Shown in pieces: positions 43,881-53,861 of a DNA stretch of 64,000 nucleotides; positions within the stretch are counted from its first letter, which is position 1; each line of letters opens with the position of its first letter. A program made the translations under genes and the position numbers. Below the pieces are notes generated by a model, which worked only from the letters and a program-made list of their open reading frames with translations, ran no database searches and was not told where the DNA came from. Source of the DNA: JAKPRU01 sp029568995 (GTDB lineage: Bacteria; Hinthialibacterota; Hinthialibacteria; Hinthialibacterales; JAKPRU01); the NCBI GenBank assembly GCA_035430965.1, contig DAOMHQ010000002.1, forward strand, positions 1 through 64,000. Direction: 5' to 3'.

Positions 43881-44288
43881 TCAGAACCGAATCACGATCA
43901 GTTTGGCTTTGCCGTGCTCGATTGTGATGGTTGTGTCCTTTTTGGCGTCCTTTTGGGTGACCGTCACTTTGTATTGACCGTCAGCCAGGTTCACCAGGAG
44001 CCATGGGCCGCACACACGTGTTTGCAGGACTTCTTTGCCTGCTGAGTCCACCACGGATACTTGACCCCTGGACAGGTATTCGCCTTTTTTGTTGGCCAAT
44101 TCAAGACGCAAGGTGTATTCCGAAAACACCTTCTTGAGCTCGGACCGTTCGTCCGTGCCGACCCCGCCCGTGATAAATGCGATCCCGTTCTGGGTTTGTT
44201 TGACCAGGGGTTCCACATCTCCCCAGCTCAGAGCGGCTGAGGCGATGAAGATACCCGCGAGCAGAAAAGTGAACAGTTTGTTGGTCAT
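43881..44288 (-). CDS. Small secreted carboxypeptidase-regulatory-like protein
   Basis: The 135-residue protein starts at ATG 44288 after AGGAGG, with a Sec signal (MTNKLFTFLLAGIFIASAALS). It contains GGVGTDERSELKKVF and a beta-sandwich segment (VSVVDSAGKEVLQTRVCGPWLLVNLADGQYKVTV), as in known small periplasmic proteins with a CarboxypepD_reg-like domain. Function unknown. Convergent with the DUF362 gene. Confidence 0.8.
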   Translation of the reverse strand: MTNKLFTFLLAGIFIASAALSWGDVEPLVKQTQNGIAFITGGVGTDERSELKKVFSEYTLRLELANKKGEYLSRGQVSVVDSAGKEVLQTRVCGPWLLVNLADGQYKVTVTQKDAKKDTTITIEHGKAKLIVIRF

Positions 44289-44408
44289 GATGACGCCTCC
44301 TATTCCTTTGCCTGGGATTGGATTGGGATCACTGAATAGTATACCGCTGGATTCCCATGAGTGGAGCCGCTTTGTAAGACCCCAGCTTTATCAAACGATC
44401 CGCGAGGC

Positions 44409-44414
44409 TATAAT
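44409..44414 (+). promoter_or_regulatory. -10 element for tRNA-Arg
   Basis: A perfect TATAAT lies 27 bases before the tRNA. A weak TTTATC at 44387-44392 gives a 16-base spacer. Consensus match only. Confidence 0.5.
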
Positions 44415-44440
44415 GTCACCGTGCTGTTCGCACGGCGTAT

Positions 44441-44514
44441 GCGCCAGTAGCTCAGCCGGATAGAGCAGCTGACTTCTAATCAGCAGGTCGCAGGTTCAAG
44501 TCCTGCCTGGCGTG
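44441..44514 (+). tRNA. tRNA-Arg (anticodon TCT)
   Basis: The cloverleaf is complete: acceptor GCGCCAG with CTGGCGT (G-T at the first pair), D arm GCTC...GAGC, anticodon arm GCTGA-CTTCTAA-TCAGC with anticodon TCT, T arm GCAGG-TTCAAGT-CCTGC, and discriminator G. The CCA end is not encoded. It reads AGA codons. No integrase is next to it. Confidence 0.96.
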
Positions 44515-45063
44515 TATCACAAACCCACAAAAACAAGGCTTTTTCGCGAATCACTCCCATTTGATACCTACTCCGTTTTGCCTATACGCTGTTGACGGAT
44601 ACGGTTGACGGCGATTCTTGTTGACAACAAATAAGGAAGCAAAGAGAGCCGTCACTGTGGAGCAATCATGCAATTTGCTGCTCATACAGCCCCCAATCCT
44701 CGACCGCGCCGGTTGGTCCACTGCCGAGGCTCCCGGTCGCAGGCAACCTCCTGTCTCCCGAACGGATCGAGGCCATAGACCTGGATAGCGGCAATTGACC
44801 GCATTGCTGCCGGATCGCCTCAGCCATCGAGACCTTGTGCGCAAAGACAGTCTGTGTTCGGTTTTCCACATAATCCATAAATATCTTGAGAATCACCGTA
44901 TTCCGATTAAAAACGCCCCCGAAAAACAAAAAAAGAAGAACAGACTTGACAAAATCCGGAAACCCCACCAACTTTACGTCGAATGCCTCACTTTTCGACC
45001 GGGACATGCCATACTTCTTTCTTCGAAATTTGCGGGGAGGACAGCCAACCGGAGATTGCACAA
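44515..45063. other. 549-base intergenic stretch after tRNA-Arg, no supportable gene
   Basis: Short readings on the minus strand (about 44551-44871 and 44666-45061) lack ribosome sites and known motifs. A-rich sequence near 44920-44950 precedes the CotH gene. I find no second copy of the tRNA 3' end, so no attachment site can be claimed. Confidence 0.5.
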
Positions 45064-48000
45064 ATGAATAGTCTTTACAATGTCCGATTTGCGTCCGCGA
45101 TGATTCGTGTCATACGTTATCCTTTCCGCCGCCCATACAAAGACAGGACACTTTTCAAACACACGTCTATTGTCTGCTTTTTATTATCCGTCGCAGCCCC
45201 GACACCTGCGCAAGTGGTCATCAACGAGATTCTTTATCATCCCGCGTCCGATGATTCCAATGAAGAATTCATCGAACTGGTCAATATCTCCGATTCCACT
45301 GTGGATCTCACGCGCTGGTTTTTCATGGAAGGCATCCAATTCGCCTTTCCGTCCGAAACGACCATTCCGCCGCAGGGATATCTCATTGTCGCGCGAAACC
45401 GGGCAAAATTTCTCGAAACCTATGGAACCGTTCCTTGCCCGGTACTCGGCGATTTCAGCGGACAATTATCGAACGCCGGTGAGTTAATTGTGCTGGTCGC
45501 CTCCAATCGGCGGGTGCATGACCGCGTTCGCTATTCGGATCAATGGCCCTGGAATCCGGACGCGGACGGCTCCGGACGTTCCCTGGAATGCATCGCCCCC
45601 ACCTCCCCGAACGATCATTACCGCAACTGGCAGCCCAGCGCCTTGAACGATGATTCCAGATACGGAACTCCGGGGCGCCGGAATAGCGCGGCGCAACCGA
45701 ATGTGCCCCCTCTTATTGCCGGTGTTTTTCACGAACCCCTCGTTCCCAGCGCAAGCGAATCGGTTCGGGTCATCGCATCGGTTGAAGATATACGCCCGTT
45801 TTCCGTCACTCTTTTTTTCGATACCGGGGACGGGTATACATCATGGCCTATGTTCGATGACGGTATGTGGCCGGATACGGCAGTCGGGGACGGTCGTTAT
45901 ACTGCTGTTGTTCCCGCCCAACCTGCTGGGACGCTTGTCCGTTATTATGTCGAAGTCACAGGCTGGGAAAGTGCTGTGAGACGGTTTCCGCCGGAAGCTC
46001 CGCTTTATGGCCGGGGCTGGCGCGTACCAAACCCGGAGAATAAATCTCCGTTGGCACATAACGAAATCCTCTTGGACCCCCTTGAACTCAAGGGACTCAT
46101 TAATTTCCCTTACGACCTTTCGAGAGAGGCTTACGGATCCTACATCACGGACGGAGTTCTATATGACAACGTTCGAATTCGCTTGCGCGGCGGGGCGGCA
46201 CGCGATTTTCCCAAGAAGAACTGGCGACTCGATTTCCCGAAATCCCATCTTTTCGATGACGCTCAGCGCCGCCTTAATTTTAATTGCGACTATCATGACG
46301 TCTCCCATATGCGAAACGTACTCAGCATGGAACTGCTTGCCCGTCTGGGCTTGCCCACGGCGAAAACACAGTATATGCGCCTCCATTTTAACGGGGAATA
46401 TTACGGCTTGTATTACTGTCTCGAACAGATCAACGAGGATTGGTTGGTCCGCGTGGGAAAAGACCCGGATGCGGATCTGTATAAGTGCTATCACGATCAC
46501 ACGATCCCGGAATCGTCCTCTGATTACCCGATTCTCTACGAAAAGAAAGCAGGGGAAGATCAGGAAGATTACACCACCATCCGTCAGTTTGTCGAAAACC
46601 TGAACGCCCAACCGCCAGCGGAAAACAGCAACTATTTGGAGTCGGTTTTCGATGTGGATTCGCTTCTGAATTATATGGTGGCGCGGGCATTGTTGTCCAA
46701 TGCCGACGACCAGCGGAAGAATCATTTTCTGTTGCTGGACGGAGCCTGGCAAATCATTCCCCATGACTGGGATCTGTCATGGGGGCATTTGTGGGATGAG
46801 GAATTGGGATTGCTCAATCGAAAATTCATTCTGGACTCGCCTTCCTTTTTCAATGTGCGGACCAACCGGATTATGGGAGCTATCCGCGATAATCCGATTC
46901 TCCGCGCCCGGTATTATGAACGGCTTGCAGCGGCGCTTCAGGATGTATTTCGTGAGGATATTTGGTGGCCCCGCATCGAAGAAATCCATCAACAGATTCG
47001 TCAGGCGGTTTTCGACGATCCCAGGAAATGGGAAGATAATGAGATCTTTGATTTGCAGCGACAGGAACTACGCGATTATGTAACGCTCCGCCGAAAATAT
47101 CTGTTGGAAGTGGAAATCCCGATGGGGTACCCGCCGACGCCGACACCGATCCCCACTCCGAGGCCGACACCGCCATGGAATGCTCAAGTTGTGGAATTGG
47201 CCGATTTGTCGCAGCAGCCTGTGAACGGATTTCATGCCGGTGTGGAAGTAGATTTCGGTGCAGTTCCACAAGACCATGCCTATCCAAACGCAACCGACGG
47301 GAATGGAATGATTGTGACATTAAATCCGGGCGACGGGGCATTTTTTCTTTTGAAAGATCCCATAGATATCTCCCAGGGTCTTGTCGAATTATCCGTTGCA
47401 GTCCGCTCGACCGGTGGAGCGATTCACATGGGGCTGGTGGCCTTTGCCGATCTGTTCGATGGGAGTTATGGATATGTCAATCCAACGAAGCGCGAGATTC
47501 CGGTCGATCAATGGGGCAAATTGCGTTTCGTATACGATCCCCCGACCTCCCGGATCTTGCCCGCACTCCAGCTGGTAGTACCTCTTGAGACAGCCTCCGA
47601 ACCGATTACCGTCTATATGGATAATTGGTGGGTCGCGCCATTCTCTTCCTCAGTCGAAATTCCCATTGAAATGGAAAGCGACGGATCGTTCGATTCGATC
47701 GATTCGACGCTCTCCGGGCTGAATCCGAATTTCCTCGTTCCAGAGGGAGAAACGGCGGGAGAAGTCTCCTTGACAAGCGGTTTTGCGGGTCAGGGAGTCC
47801 GGCTCCAATTGGATCCCCATGAATTGGCCGCCAATGTGGTTTTATTCTCGATGCGGCCCGATTTCCCCGCGATGGTTCACGGTAGTATGTTGGTCAAACG
47901 GGAATCCGGCGAAGAGGGCACATTCGGTTTTGTGATTACGGATGGGGAGCAAAGCGTCGGCTATTTTCTAAACATCAGCCGCTTGCCGTTAAACGAATTC

Positions 48001-48135
48001 AAGATGATTCAGATGGGGGGAAATTTCGAAATCGCCGGGAAGGCACTGTCTCCAATGGCAGCGGTTCAACTGGGAGGCCCGAATGTATCGGGGAGCCTCG
48101 TGATCGACCGGCTCCGATTGTTTGCGACGGATTGA
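45064..48135 (+). CDS. Secreted lamin-tail-domain plus CotH-kinase-like protein
   Basis: The 1023-residue reading starts at ATG 45064 (GGAG 9 bases upstream); ATG 45100 is an alternative. A signal or membrane anchor ends near APTPAQ. Residues about 50-160 form a lamin tail domain (VVINEILYHPASDDSNEEFIEL). The CotH-like region (about 350-650) contains RIRLRGG, KKNWRLDF and the HDWDLSWG motif near 566, where CotH kinases hold catalytic residues; CotH proteins phosphorylate other secreted proteins. A short Pro/Thr spacer near 688 leads to a C-terminal beta domain. Which protein it would modify is not shown. Confidence 0.85.
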   Translation: MNSLYNVRFASAMIRVIRYPFRRPYKDRTLFKHTSIVCFLLSVAAPTPAQVVINEILYHPASDDSNEEFIELVNISDSTVDLTRWFFMEGIQFAFPSETTIPPQGYLIVARNRAKFLETYGTVPCPVLGDFSGQLSNAGELIVLVASNRRVHDRVRYSDQWPWNPDADGSGRSLECIAPTSPNDHYRNWQPSALNDDSRYGTPGRRNSAAQPNVPPLIAGVFHEPLVPSASESVRVIASVEDIRPFSVTLFFDTGDGYTSWPMFDDGMWPDTAVGDGRYTAVVPAQPAGTLVRYYVEVTGWESAVRRFPPEAPLYGRGWRVPNPENKSPLAHNEILLDPLELKGLINFPYDLSREAYGSYITDGVLYDNVRIRLRGGAARDFPKKNWRLDFPKSHLFDDAQRRLNFNCDYHDVSHMRNVLSMELLARLGLPTAKTQYMRLHFNGEYYGLYYCLEQINEDWLVRVGKDPDADLYKCYHDHTIPESSSDYPILYEKKAGEDQEDYTTIRQFVENLNAQPPAENSNYLESVFDVDSLLNYMVARALLSNADDQRKNHFLLLDGAWQIIPHDWDLSWGHLWDEELGLLNRKFILDSPSFFNVRTNRIMGAIRDNPILRARYYERLAAALQDVFREDIWWPRIEEIHQQIRQAVFDDPRKWEDNEIFDLQRQELRDYVTLRRKYLLEVEIPMGYPPTPTPIPTPRPTPPWNAQVVELADLSQQPVNGFHAGVEVDFGAVPQDHAYPNATDGNGMIVTLNPGDGAFFLLKDPIDISQGLVELSVAVRSTGGAIHMGLVAFADLFDGSYGYVNPTKREIPVDQWGKLRFVYDPPTSRILPALQLVVPLETASEPITVYMDNWWVAPFSSSVEIPIEMESDGSFDSIDSTLSGLNPNFLVPEGETAGEVSLTSGFAGQGVRLQLDPHELAANVVLFSMRPDFPAMVHGSMLVKRESGEEGTFGFVITDGEQSVGYFLNISRLPLNEFKMIQMGGNFEIAGKALSPMAAVQLGGPNVSGSLVIDRLRLFATD

Positions 48136-48145
48136 AGCGAATGGC

Positions 48146-48334
48146 TCATAGTAGCGCGGGCCATATAGCCTCGAATCCGAACTTTGTTTCGGGATATTCC
48201 CTATTCGCAAGCGTGGTAACATCAATCTCGATGCCGTTCAATGCAATCGGTTCCGAGACTTGGCTGGCGGCATATATATTCAAGTCGATACAGAAGAGCG
48301 CCGCGACCGCAGGAAGATATTCTCTACCTGACAT
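48146..48334 (-). pseudogene. Truncated N-terminal copy of the neighbouring subtilase
   Basis: Minus-strand ATG 48334 starts a 62-residue reading whose middle (EPIALNGIEIDVTTLA) matches the N-terminus of the subtilase at 48448-53643 (EPIRLNGIRIDVATLAE). Both follow a hydrophobic leader. The likeness stops after about 35 residues and the frame ends at 48146, so it looks like a leftover of a duplicated gene. Confidence 0.6.
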
Positions 48335-48447
48335 GATCGTCCTGAAGACAGATCAAAATCGTGTCGCAATGTTGTCGTCTTCCTGTAGCAAGCCCCGGGA
48401 CCTCTCCCGGAGTCCGAATGCGGATCAATCCGTACCGGTGTTCCCTC

Positions 48448-51400
48448 TCAATATAGTGTCCACTCGGATATACCCACCGGCAGTCCGGGTTCTTCCGGCC
48501 AACCGGAGTTCTGTGGTCCGCCATAAGCGCCCATGTCGCCGCGCTCTCTGCACAAACCAGGCGGCAAAGAAGCGTCGTTGTATGATGAATCGGGATTGCC
48601 TGCGTCGATGCAAGGTGAATCCGGCATCAGATGGAGATCCGCACCTTCCCCATCCCACGGTCGGACAAACAGCGGATCCCTGTCGATGTTGCCTTCACCC
48701 GACCAGCCGCCCTGGATGTTTGAATAGGAGACAGTGATTGTCGGATTCTCATAGATCGAGATTTCGTTTCCGCCATCCCAGAGGATGCAATTCGTAAACT
48801 CCGGCTCGCTTGGCGGCCATCGGGGTACACAGGCCAAGGCATTTCCATTGTTAGCGGAATTTCCCGAAAAAGAGCAGTTAATCAGCTTCGGAAATGCTCC
48901 GCTTTCGCAGTATATCCCCCCGCCGTTTCGCGCTTTATTCCCGGCAATTATGCAGTTAGTCAGTGTCGGCGAGGAACGCCGACAATATACTCCGCCACCG
49001 TCCCTGGAGGGTCGGTCGCCTGAACCGCCGTTGTCACTGATCGTGCAGTTTGCAAATATCGGTGAAGAAGATTCCTGGCAGCACACACCACCACCGCCAT
49101 ACGAGGAGAAATTCCCCGTGATCGTACAGTCGGTAAGTGTCGGAGAAGACCCGCCGTCACAGTACACCCCGCCGCCGTACAGAGTAGAATTGCCTGTGAT
49201 GGTGCAGTCGATTACTATCGGAGAAGCCCCACTGTCACAAAACACGCCGCTGTCCGAGTTTTCGCGGATTGTGCAGTGGATCAGCATCGGCGATGCCTCG
49301 CCCATGCAGCACACCCCGCCGCCCGGATTCTTATGGATTGTGCAGTTGATTACCTTCGGGGATGATTCGTGACAGCGGACACCGCCATTCTTTCCACCTG
49401 TCACAGTAAATCCGTCGAGACTGCTACCCTGAGCACCGGTCACTGCAACCGACCCCAAACCGGCAGCGTCGATGATCGTTTCATTCCTTTTCCAGTCACG
49501 TTCCTTTTGCGTTTTTTCAACTCCCGAGAAGCCGCCATATAATGTAAGGCCGGGTTCCATTCCGATGCTCTCAGAATACCTCCCGGCAGCCACCCAAATT
49601 TCGCCGGTCACCCGGATCATCTCCAAGGCCGCTCCGATGGAATTGAACGCACTTTCCCACGATAAGCCGTCTCCGCCCGGATCTGCATCGGCGCATACAT
49701 AAGCAAGACGGAGTGGTTCCCGTCCGATGCCCGACTCATATTCGGCTGGTGACTCGTACGCTCCCATATCCACAAGACCATCCGCGCCGGGACGGTTGTG
49801 TTCTTCGATATCTTCAGCAGGCGCTACGGACACGAGACCCGTGTCAACACATGGAGAACCATTCCTTAGATGATAATCGCCGTTTGTCGAATCTACGAAC
49901 TCCGGATAGTGACTGATATTCCCTTGTCCCGGCCAACCGCCCTGGATACAGCTGTATGTCGCGACAACCGATCCCTCAATTTCACTCCCTGGATTCCACA
50001 GAATACAGTTCGTTAGACTTAGAGATCCCGACTCACTCCAAAGCCCGCTGCCTCTCCCTGCCACATTCCGGGCGATCGTACAATTCGTCAGCGTCGGAAA
50101 TGACTTCGTGGAGTAGATTCCGCCCCCGCCACCTTCCGCTGAATTCCCAGTGATTATGCAGTTGGTCAGCATCGCAGATGAATCCTCGCAATAGATCCCG
50201 CCCCCGCTGACTTCCACCGAATTAAGGGCGACAGTGGAGTTGGTGAGTGTCAGGGAAGAACGCGAGCAACGAATCCCGCCTCCTTGTCTAGCCGAATTTT
50301 CGCTGATCATGCAGTTGGTCAGCGTCAGGCGAGAATCCGAGCAGTAGATCGCACCGCCCGGATTCTCACTGATCGTGCAGTTAATCAAGGTTGGGGAAGA
50401 TCCCGGGCAGTGCACCCCAAAAGACTTATTTGTCCTGAGGATACAGTTGGAGAATGTGGGGGAAGATCCCGATGGACAGAACACTCCGCTTCTTTGCCCG
50501 CCGGTTACTGTAAATCCGTCGAGAAGTGCACCGTCCGCCCCTGTCACGGCAGAGGCGAACAATCTTCCCGCATTGATGACTGTTTCATTTCCAGCCCAAT
50601 CCCGATCTTCGCGAGTTTGCTCTGTTCCGGTGAATCCTCCATAGATGGCAATGCCCGGTTTCATTTCTACACTCTCAGAATATGTTCCCGCAGCCGCCCA
50701 CACTTCACCCGTCGCCCACATCACCTCCAAGGCGGAGCCGATTGAGTTAAAAGCCTTTTCCCACGAGAAACCATCCCCTCCCGGCATGGCATCCGCACGC
50801 ACATAAACGTGGGAACCCGTCGCTCCTGCTTCGACACCGATGCGATAGTGCCCCGCAAGTTGAGCTGAAGGAATCACTTTCACCACGTACACCTGGTTGT
50901 CCGGAAGGACTTTCGTGAGAGAGGAGTCCGGGAAGATAGGGGACAGACAGTTCTTCTCATCATCGGCCCTATACAGCACAATCTGAAGTGGAGAATCTCC
51001 GGATTGCGAAGATTGAAAAATCCTTATGGAATGTATTCCGGAAACGGTTGTTCGAAATGTATACAGGTGTTCCGAAGCACCGCCGACAAAGACACCCGAT
51101 GTCATGGGAGCATTGACCGTAAGAGGAATGGCCGAAAGCGGCTCATTGTCGGGCACCGTCCTCAACCGGATGCGGTAGAATCCCGTTGAACCGGAATAGC
51201 CGCTCACTCTTACATGATAGACGCAATCCCCTTGCAAGACCTGAGTAATTCTTGAGAGCCTAGCATCCCCACCGTCATCATTCGCAAAAAGCGGACTGCT
51301 CAGACTATCTGGACCGTATAAAGTAATTACCGTGTCCGGGTGATTCGCCCGATTTGAAACGTCCAGGGTCTCCACCGTGTATGTTGCCGAATTCGGTAGC

Positions 51401-53643
51401 TGAAATGAGAACCAGTCTTCATCNNNNNNNNNNNNNNNNNNNNNNNNNNNNNNNNNNNNNNNNNNNNNNNNNNNNNNNNNNNNNNNNNNNNNNNNNNNNN
51501 NNNNNNNNNNNNNNNNNNNNNNNAACACAACTTGAGAAGTGCCGAGATTGTCAAGAAGGTGCGCTGAAATCGCCACTTCACCCGATACCGCGTCATTGTC
51601 CATCGGTTCGAGAATCTCTACGTGAACGACCCGTCGTGACTCCGATGCGGGGCGGAGACCGGAAATACAGAGGGAGAATTTTTGAGAATCCCCTAGATTC
51701 ACCTGGCCGTCCACCCAGATTGTGTAAGCACCGGGAACCGGAGAGTCGATGAAAACCTGTTCCACATTGTCGCGATGATTCTCCCGGTCTTGTCGGGCGG
51801 GGAGGCTCGGATTCGATGGATCGAGAGTCCATACATAGTGTGCTCCATCCGGTCCGAAGACATGCAAATCCAGATCGTTGACCAAGTTGGGAGTATCATC
51901 ATCCGCCGAAACCGGAACTGCGGGCGGATCGGTCCAAACCAGCGTGGCTCGGATCGGACCGGATCCGACGTAAGTCATGGGATATTCCCGAAATGAATCC
52001 GTGTAAGAATCCAAAACGAGCCGATTGCCCTTTGTTCCGTTGCTCGCAATGACATCAGCGGCGGCCCGCGCATCCACAAGCCCCCATCCGAACCGATAGT
52101 CGGGTCCAACCTGAGAGCCGCCATCGCGCGCTGTGTGAATCAAGATACTCTTCATCGTCGAGGCGACAGGATCTTCACCCCTGAAATACCGGCGATACTG
52201 CTGCACCAGGCAGGCCGCAATCCCACTCACCACCGGTGCGGACATAGACGTTCCGGAGTTCTCGTAATATGCATGGTCCGACTCCGCCCCCATCGAGAGT
52301 AAATGCACGCCGTCCGCTACAACATCCGGCTTAATCCGACCGTCATCCGTCGGCCCCCAACTTGAAAAATCGGTCATACTGCTGTCATCGGGAATCGGTG
52401 GTTCCTCGGTCCGGGCGTCAATCGCCCCAACCGTAATCACATTCTTGGCGACACCGGACGGTAGAATTGTGTCATAATCGGCGTTCACCGAAACGGCGGA
52501 AGATATTCGCTCATTCCCCGCTGCCCTGACAACAATCAGGCCGTGGTCCGCTACAATCCGGTCCCAGGCTTGAGCATGTGAATTGTAGTTGCCGTGGCTA
52601 TCGGATGGTTCTGTGTTCCCGTTCTGCTCCTGATTCACACTGGACGCATAGGAATGATTCGACACCGAGATTCGATGCGCGTTTGCGTCTACCTCAGCCA
52701 GGTCATCTATTGTGTTCCAACAGAGAAGAGTCACATTCGGCGCCATCCCCTCTGCTTGGGCATTCCCTGTCCCATTACCGGCGATAATCCCGGCGACATG
52801 GCATGAATGTGCATTGAAAGAGGGACTTGAGTCCCAGTCCTCCTGCGTTGCACGACCGATGATTTGCTCGTGCGTGCAACGCACAAAGGCTATATCCCAC
52901 ATCCCCACCGTGACGCCGGTCCCGTCCAGGTTGTAGCCCGCAATACCACCCGGTTGGATTTCATCGACATTGGAGGTATCCTGAGCGCTGAGATTGGCGG
53001 GCACGGGAGGTGGATCAACTACGGTGATCAAGAATACGCTGTCCTCTTCGGCAAGAGGCTGGATCTGATCGGCGGGAAGTGTGATTGAGTTGATGGTCTG
53101 ACGGAAATCGAACTCGGTGCGCGTGGCTTCGAGAATCGCGCCGTGCACGAGCAGGATTTTGCGTGCGTCGTTGAAAGACGTTTCCGGGTGGAAGAGGATT
53201 TTGACGGTTTCTGAGATTTGCGGCTCGGCGGGAGCCTCGCCCTCCCCGATTCTCTCCCGAATCCCGGCGTCAATCTTCGCTTCTGAAGGGACAGGAATGA
53301 CACCGACAATCCGTGCGTCGTTCCGTAAAGCATTCAGGGTATCCACCGGCCCGGAAATGAAATAAGCATTCGGGGGAACATAATGCAGAATACGGATGCC
53401 GGTCTGTTCGATCCTTTGCCGGTCCTTCGGGGATGTGGATTGGCGGAACTGGACGAGCGCATGGATGAGACCCGCGCTTTCGACAGACTGAAGATGGAAA
53501 GGTTGTGTTTCCGCAAGGGTGGCAACATCAATTCGGATGCCGTTCAGCCTGATTGGCTCAAGTTGGCGATCCGCCGACCAGACTTGCAGGATAGAATGCA
53601 GTCCGAGAAGTACGATAGAAAGAACCCAACGCCAGTTGTTCAT
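48448..53643 (-). CDS. Giant secreted subtilisin-like protease with PPC and beta-helix (Pmp-like) repeat domains, contains an assembly gap
   Basis: The reading starts at ATG 53643 after an AGGGGGCAGG site with signal sequence MNNWRWVLSIVLLGLHSI and spans 1731 codons including the gap. S8 catalytic residues: Asp in VGMWDIAF (near 248), His in NAHSCHVAG (near 279), Ser in NSGTSMSAP (near 466). A PPC-like domain follows around the gap. The C-terminal part, from about residue 940, contains two right-handed beta-helix regions with dozens of units of the type GGGIYC..SS.TLTNC.I..NSA, each introduced by a DG-type anchor (DAMPGGDGFSWEKAFNSIGSA, with a second copy later). Frame across the 51424-51523 gap is not proven. 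Export route unknown. Confidence 0.88.
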   Translation of the reverse strand: MNNWRWVLSIVLLGLHSILQVWSADRQLEPIRLNGIRIDVATLAETQPFHLQSVESAGLIHALVQFRQSTSPKDRQRIEQTGIRILHYVPPNAYFISGPVDTLNALRNDARIVGVIPVPSEAKIDAGIRERIGEGEAPAEPQISETVKILFHPETSFNDARKILLVHGAILEATRTEFDFRQTINSITLPADQIQPLAEEDSVFLITVVDPPPVPANLSAQDTSNVDEIQPGGIAGYNLDGTGVTVGMWDIAFVRCTHEQIIGRATQEDWDSSPSFNAHSCHVAGIIAGNGTGNAQAEGMAPNVTLLCWNTIDDLAEVDANAHRISVSNHSYASSVNQEQNGNTEPSDSHGNYNSHAQAWDRIVADHGLIVVRAAGNERISSAVSVNADYDTILPSGVAKNVITVGAIDARTEEPPIPDDSSMTDFSSWGPTDDGRIKPDVVADGVHLLSMGAESDHAYYENSGTSMSAPVVSGIAACLVQQYRRYFRGEDPVASTMKSILIHTARDGGSQVGPDYRFGWGLVDARAAADVIASNGTKGNRLVLDSYTDSFREYPMTYVGSGPIRATLVWTDPPAVPVSADDDTPNLVNDLDLHVFGPDGAHYVWTLDPSNPSLPARQDRENHRDNVEQVFIDSPVPGAYTIWVDGQVNLGDSQKFSLCISGLRPASESRRVVHVEILEPMDNDAVSGEVAISAHLLDNLGTSQVVXXXXXXXXXXXXXXXXXXXXXXXXXXXXXXXXXXDEDWFSFQLPNSATYTVETLDVSNRANHPDTVITLYGPDSLSSPLFANDDGGDARLSRITQVLQGDCVYHVRVSGYSGSTGFYRIRLRTVPDNEPLSAIPLTVNAPMTSGVFVGGASEHLYTFRTTVSGIHSIRIFQSSQSGDSPLQIVLYRADDEKNCLSPIFPDSSLTKVLPDNQVYVVKVIPSAQLAGHYRIGVEAGATGSHVYVRADAMPGGDGFSWEKAFNSIGSALEVMWATGEVWAAAGTYSESVEMKPGIAIYGGFTGTEQTREDRDWAGNETVINAGRLFASAVTGADGALLDGFTVTGGQRSGVFCPSGSSPTFSNCILRTNKSFGVHCPGSSPTLINCTISENPGGAIYCSDSRLTLTNCMISENSARQGGGIRCSRSSLTLTNSTVALNSVEVSGGGIYCEDSSAMLTNCIITGNSAEGGGGGIYSTKSFPTLTNCTIARNVAGRGSGLWSESGSLSLTNCILWNPGSEIEGSVVATYSCIQGGWPGQGNISHYPEFVDSTNGDYHLRNGSPCVDTGLVSVAPAEDIEEHNRPGADGLVDMGAYESPAEYESGIGREPLRLAYVCADADPGGDGLSWESAFNSIGAALEMIRVTGEIWVAAGRYSESIGMEPGLTLYGGFSGVEKTQKERDWKRNETIIDAAGLGSVAVTGAQGSSLDGFTVTGGKNGGVRCHESSPKVINCTIHKNPGGGVCCMGEASPMLIHCTIRENSDSGVFCDSGASPIVIDCTITGNSTLYGGGVYCDGGSSPTLTDCTITGNFSSYGGGGVCCQESSSPIFANCTISDNGGSGDRPSRDGGGVYCRRSSPTLTNCIIAGNKARNGGGIYCESGAFPKLINCSFSGNSANNGNALACVPRWPPSEPEFTNCILWDGGNEISIYENPTITVSYSNIQGGWSGEGNIDRDPLFVRPWDGEGADLHLMPDSPCIDAGNPDSSYNDASLPPGLCRERGDMGAYGGPQNSGWPEEPGLPVGISEWTLY
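51424..51523. other. Assembly gap, 100 N, inside the subtilase gene
   Basis: One hundred N bases of unknown real length. Flanking frames are open on both sides, but continuity is not certain. Confidence 0.98.
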
Positions 53644-53861
53644 CCTGCCCCCTCTTCCGTATGACTTCTCGCAAAACCCGATGAGGAACGTTTCTACCGT
53701 GTAAAAATATCTCAGCCGCCCCCTTACGTCAACAATTTTTTTGCGACCTGATTGACACGCCATGAGGGGCGGAGTACTGTACTGCCCGAAGAAATCGCTG
53801 AACAGGAATTCTCTGCACATTTGTGCAAGACGAACCCGACACAACCGTAGGAGAACCGCCC

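Noticed and set aside
44441..45063. Integration of an element at tRNA-Arg
   Set aside because: No duplicate tRNA 3' end and no recombinase gene nearby.
48800..50500. Regular short repeats resembling a CRISPR array
   Set aside because: They are degenerate, vary in length and spacing, and encode beta-helix units (NCxIxxNS) in the subtilase frame.
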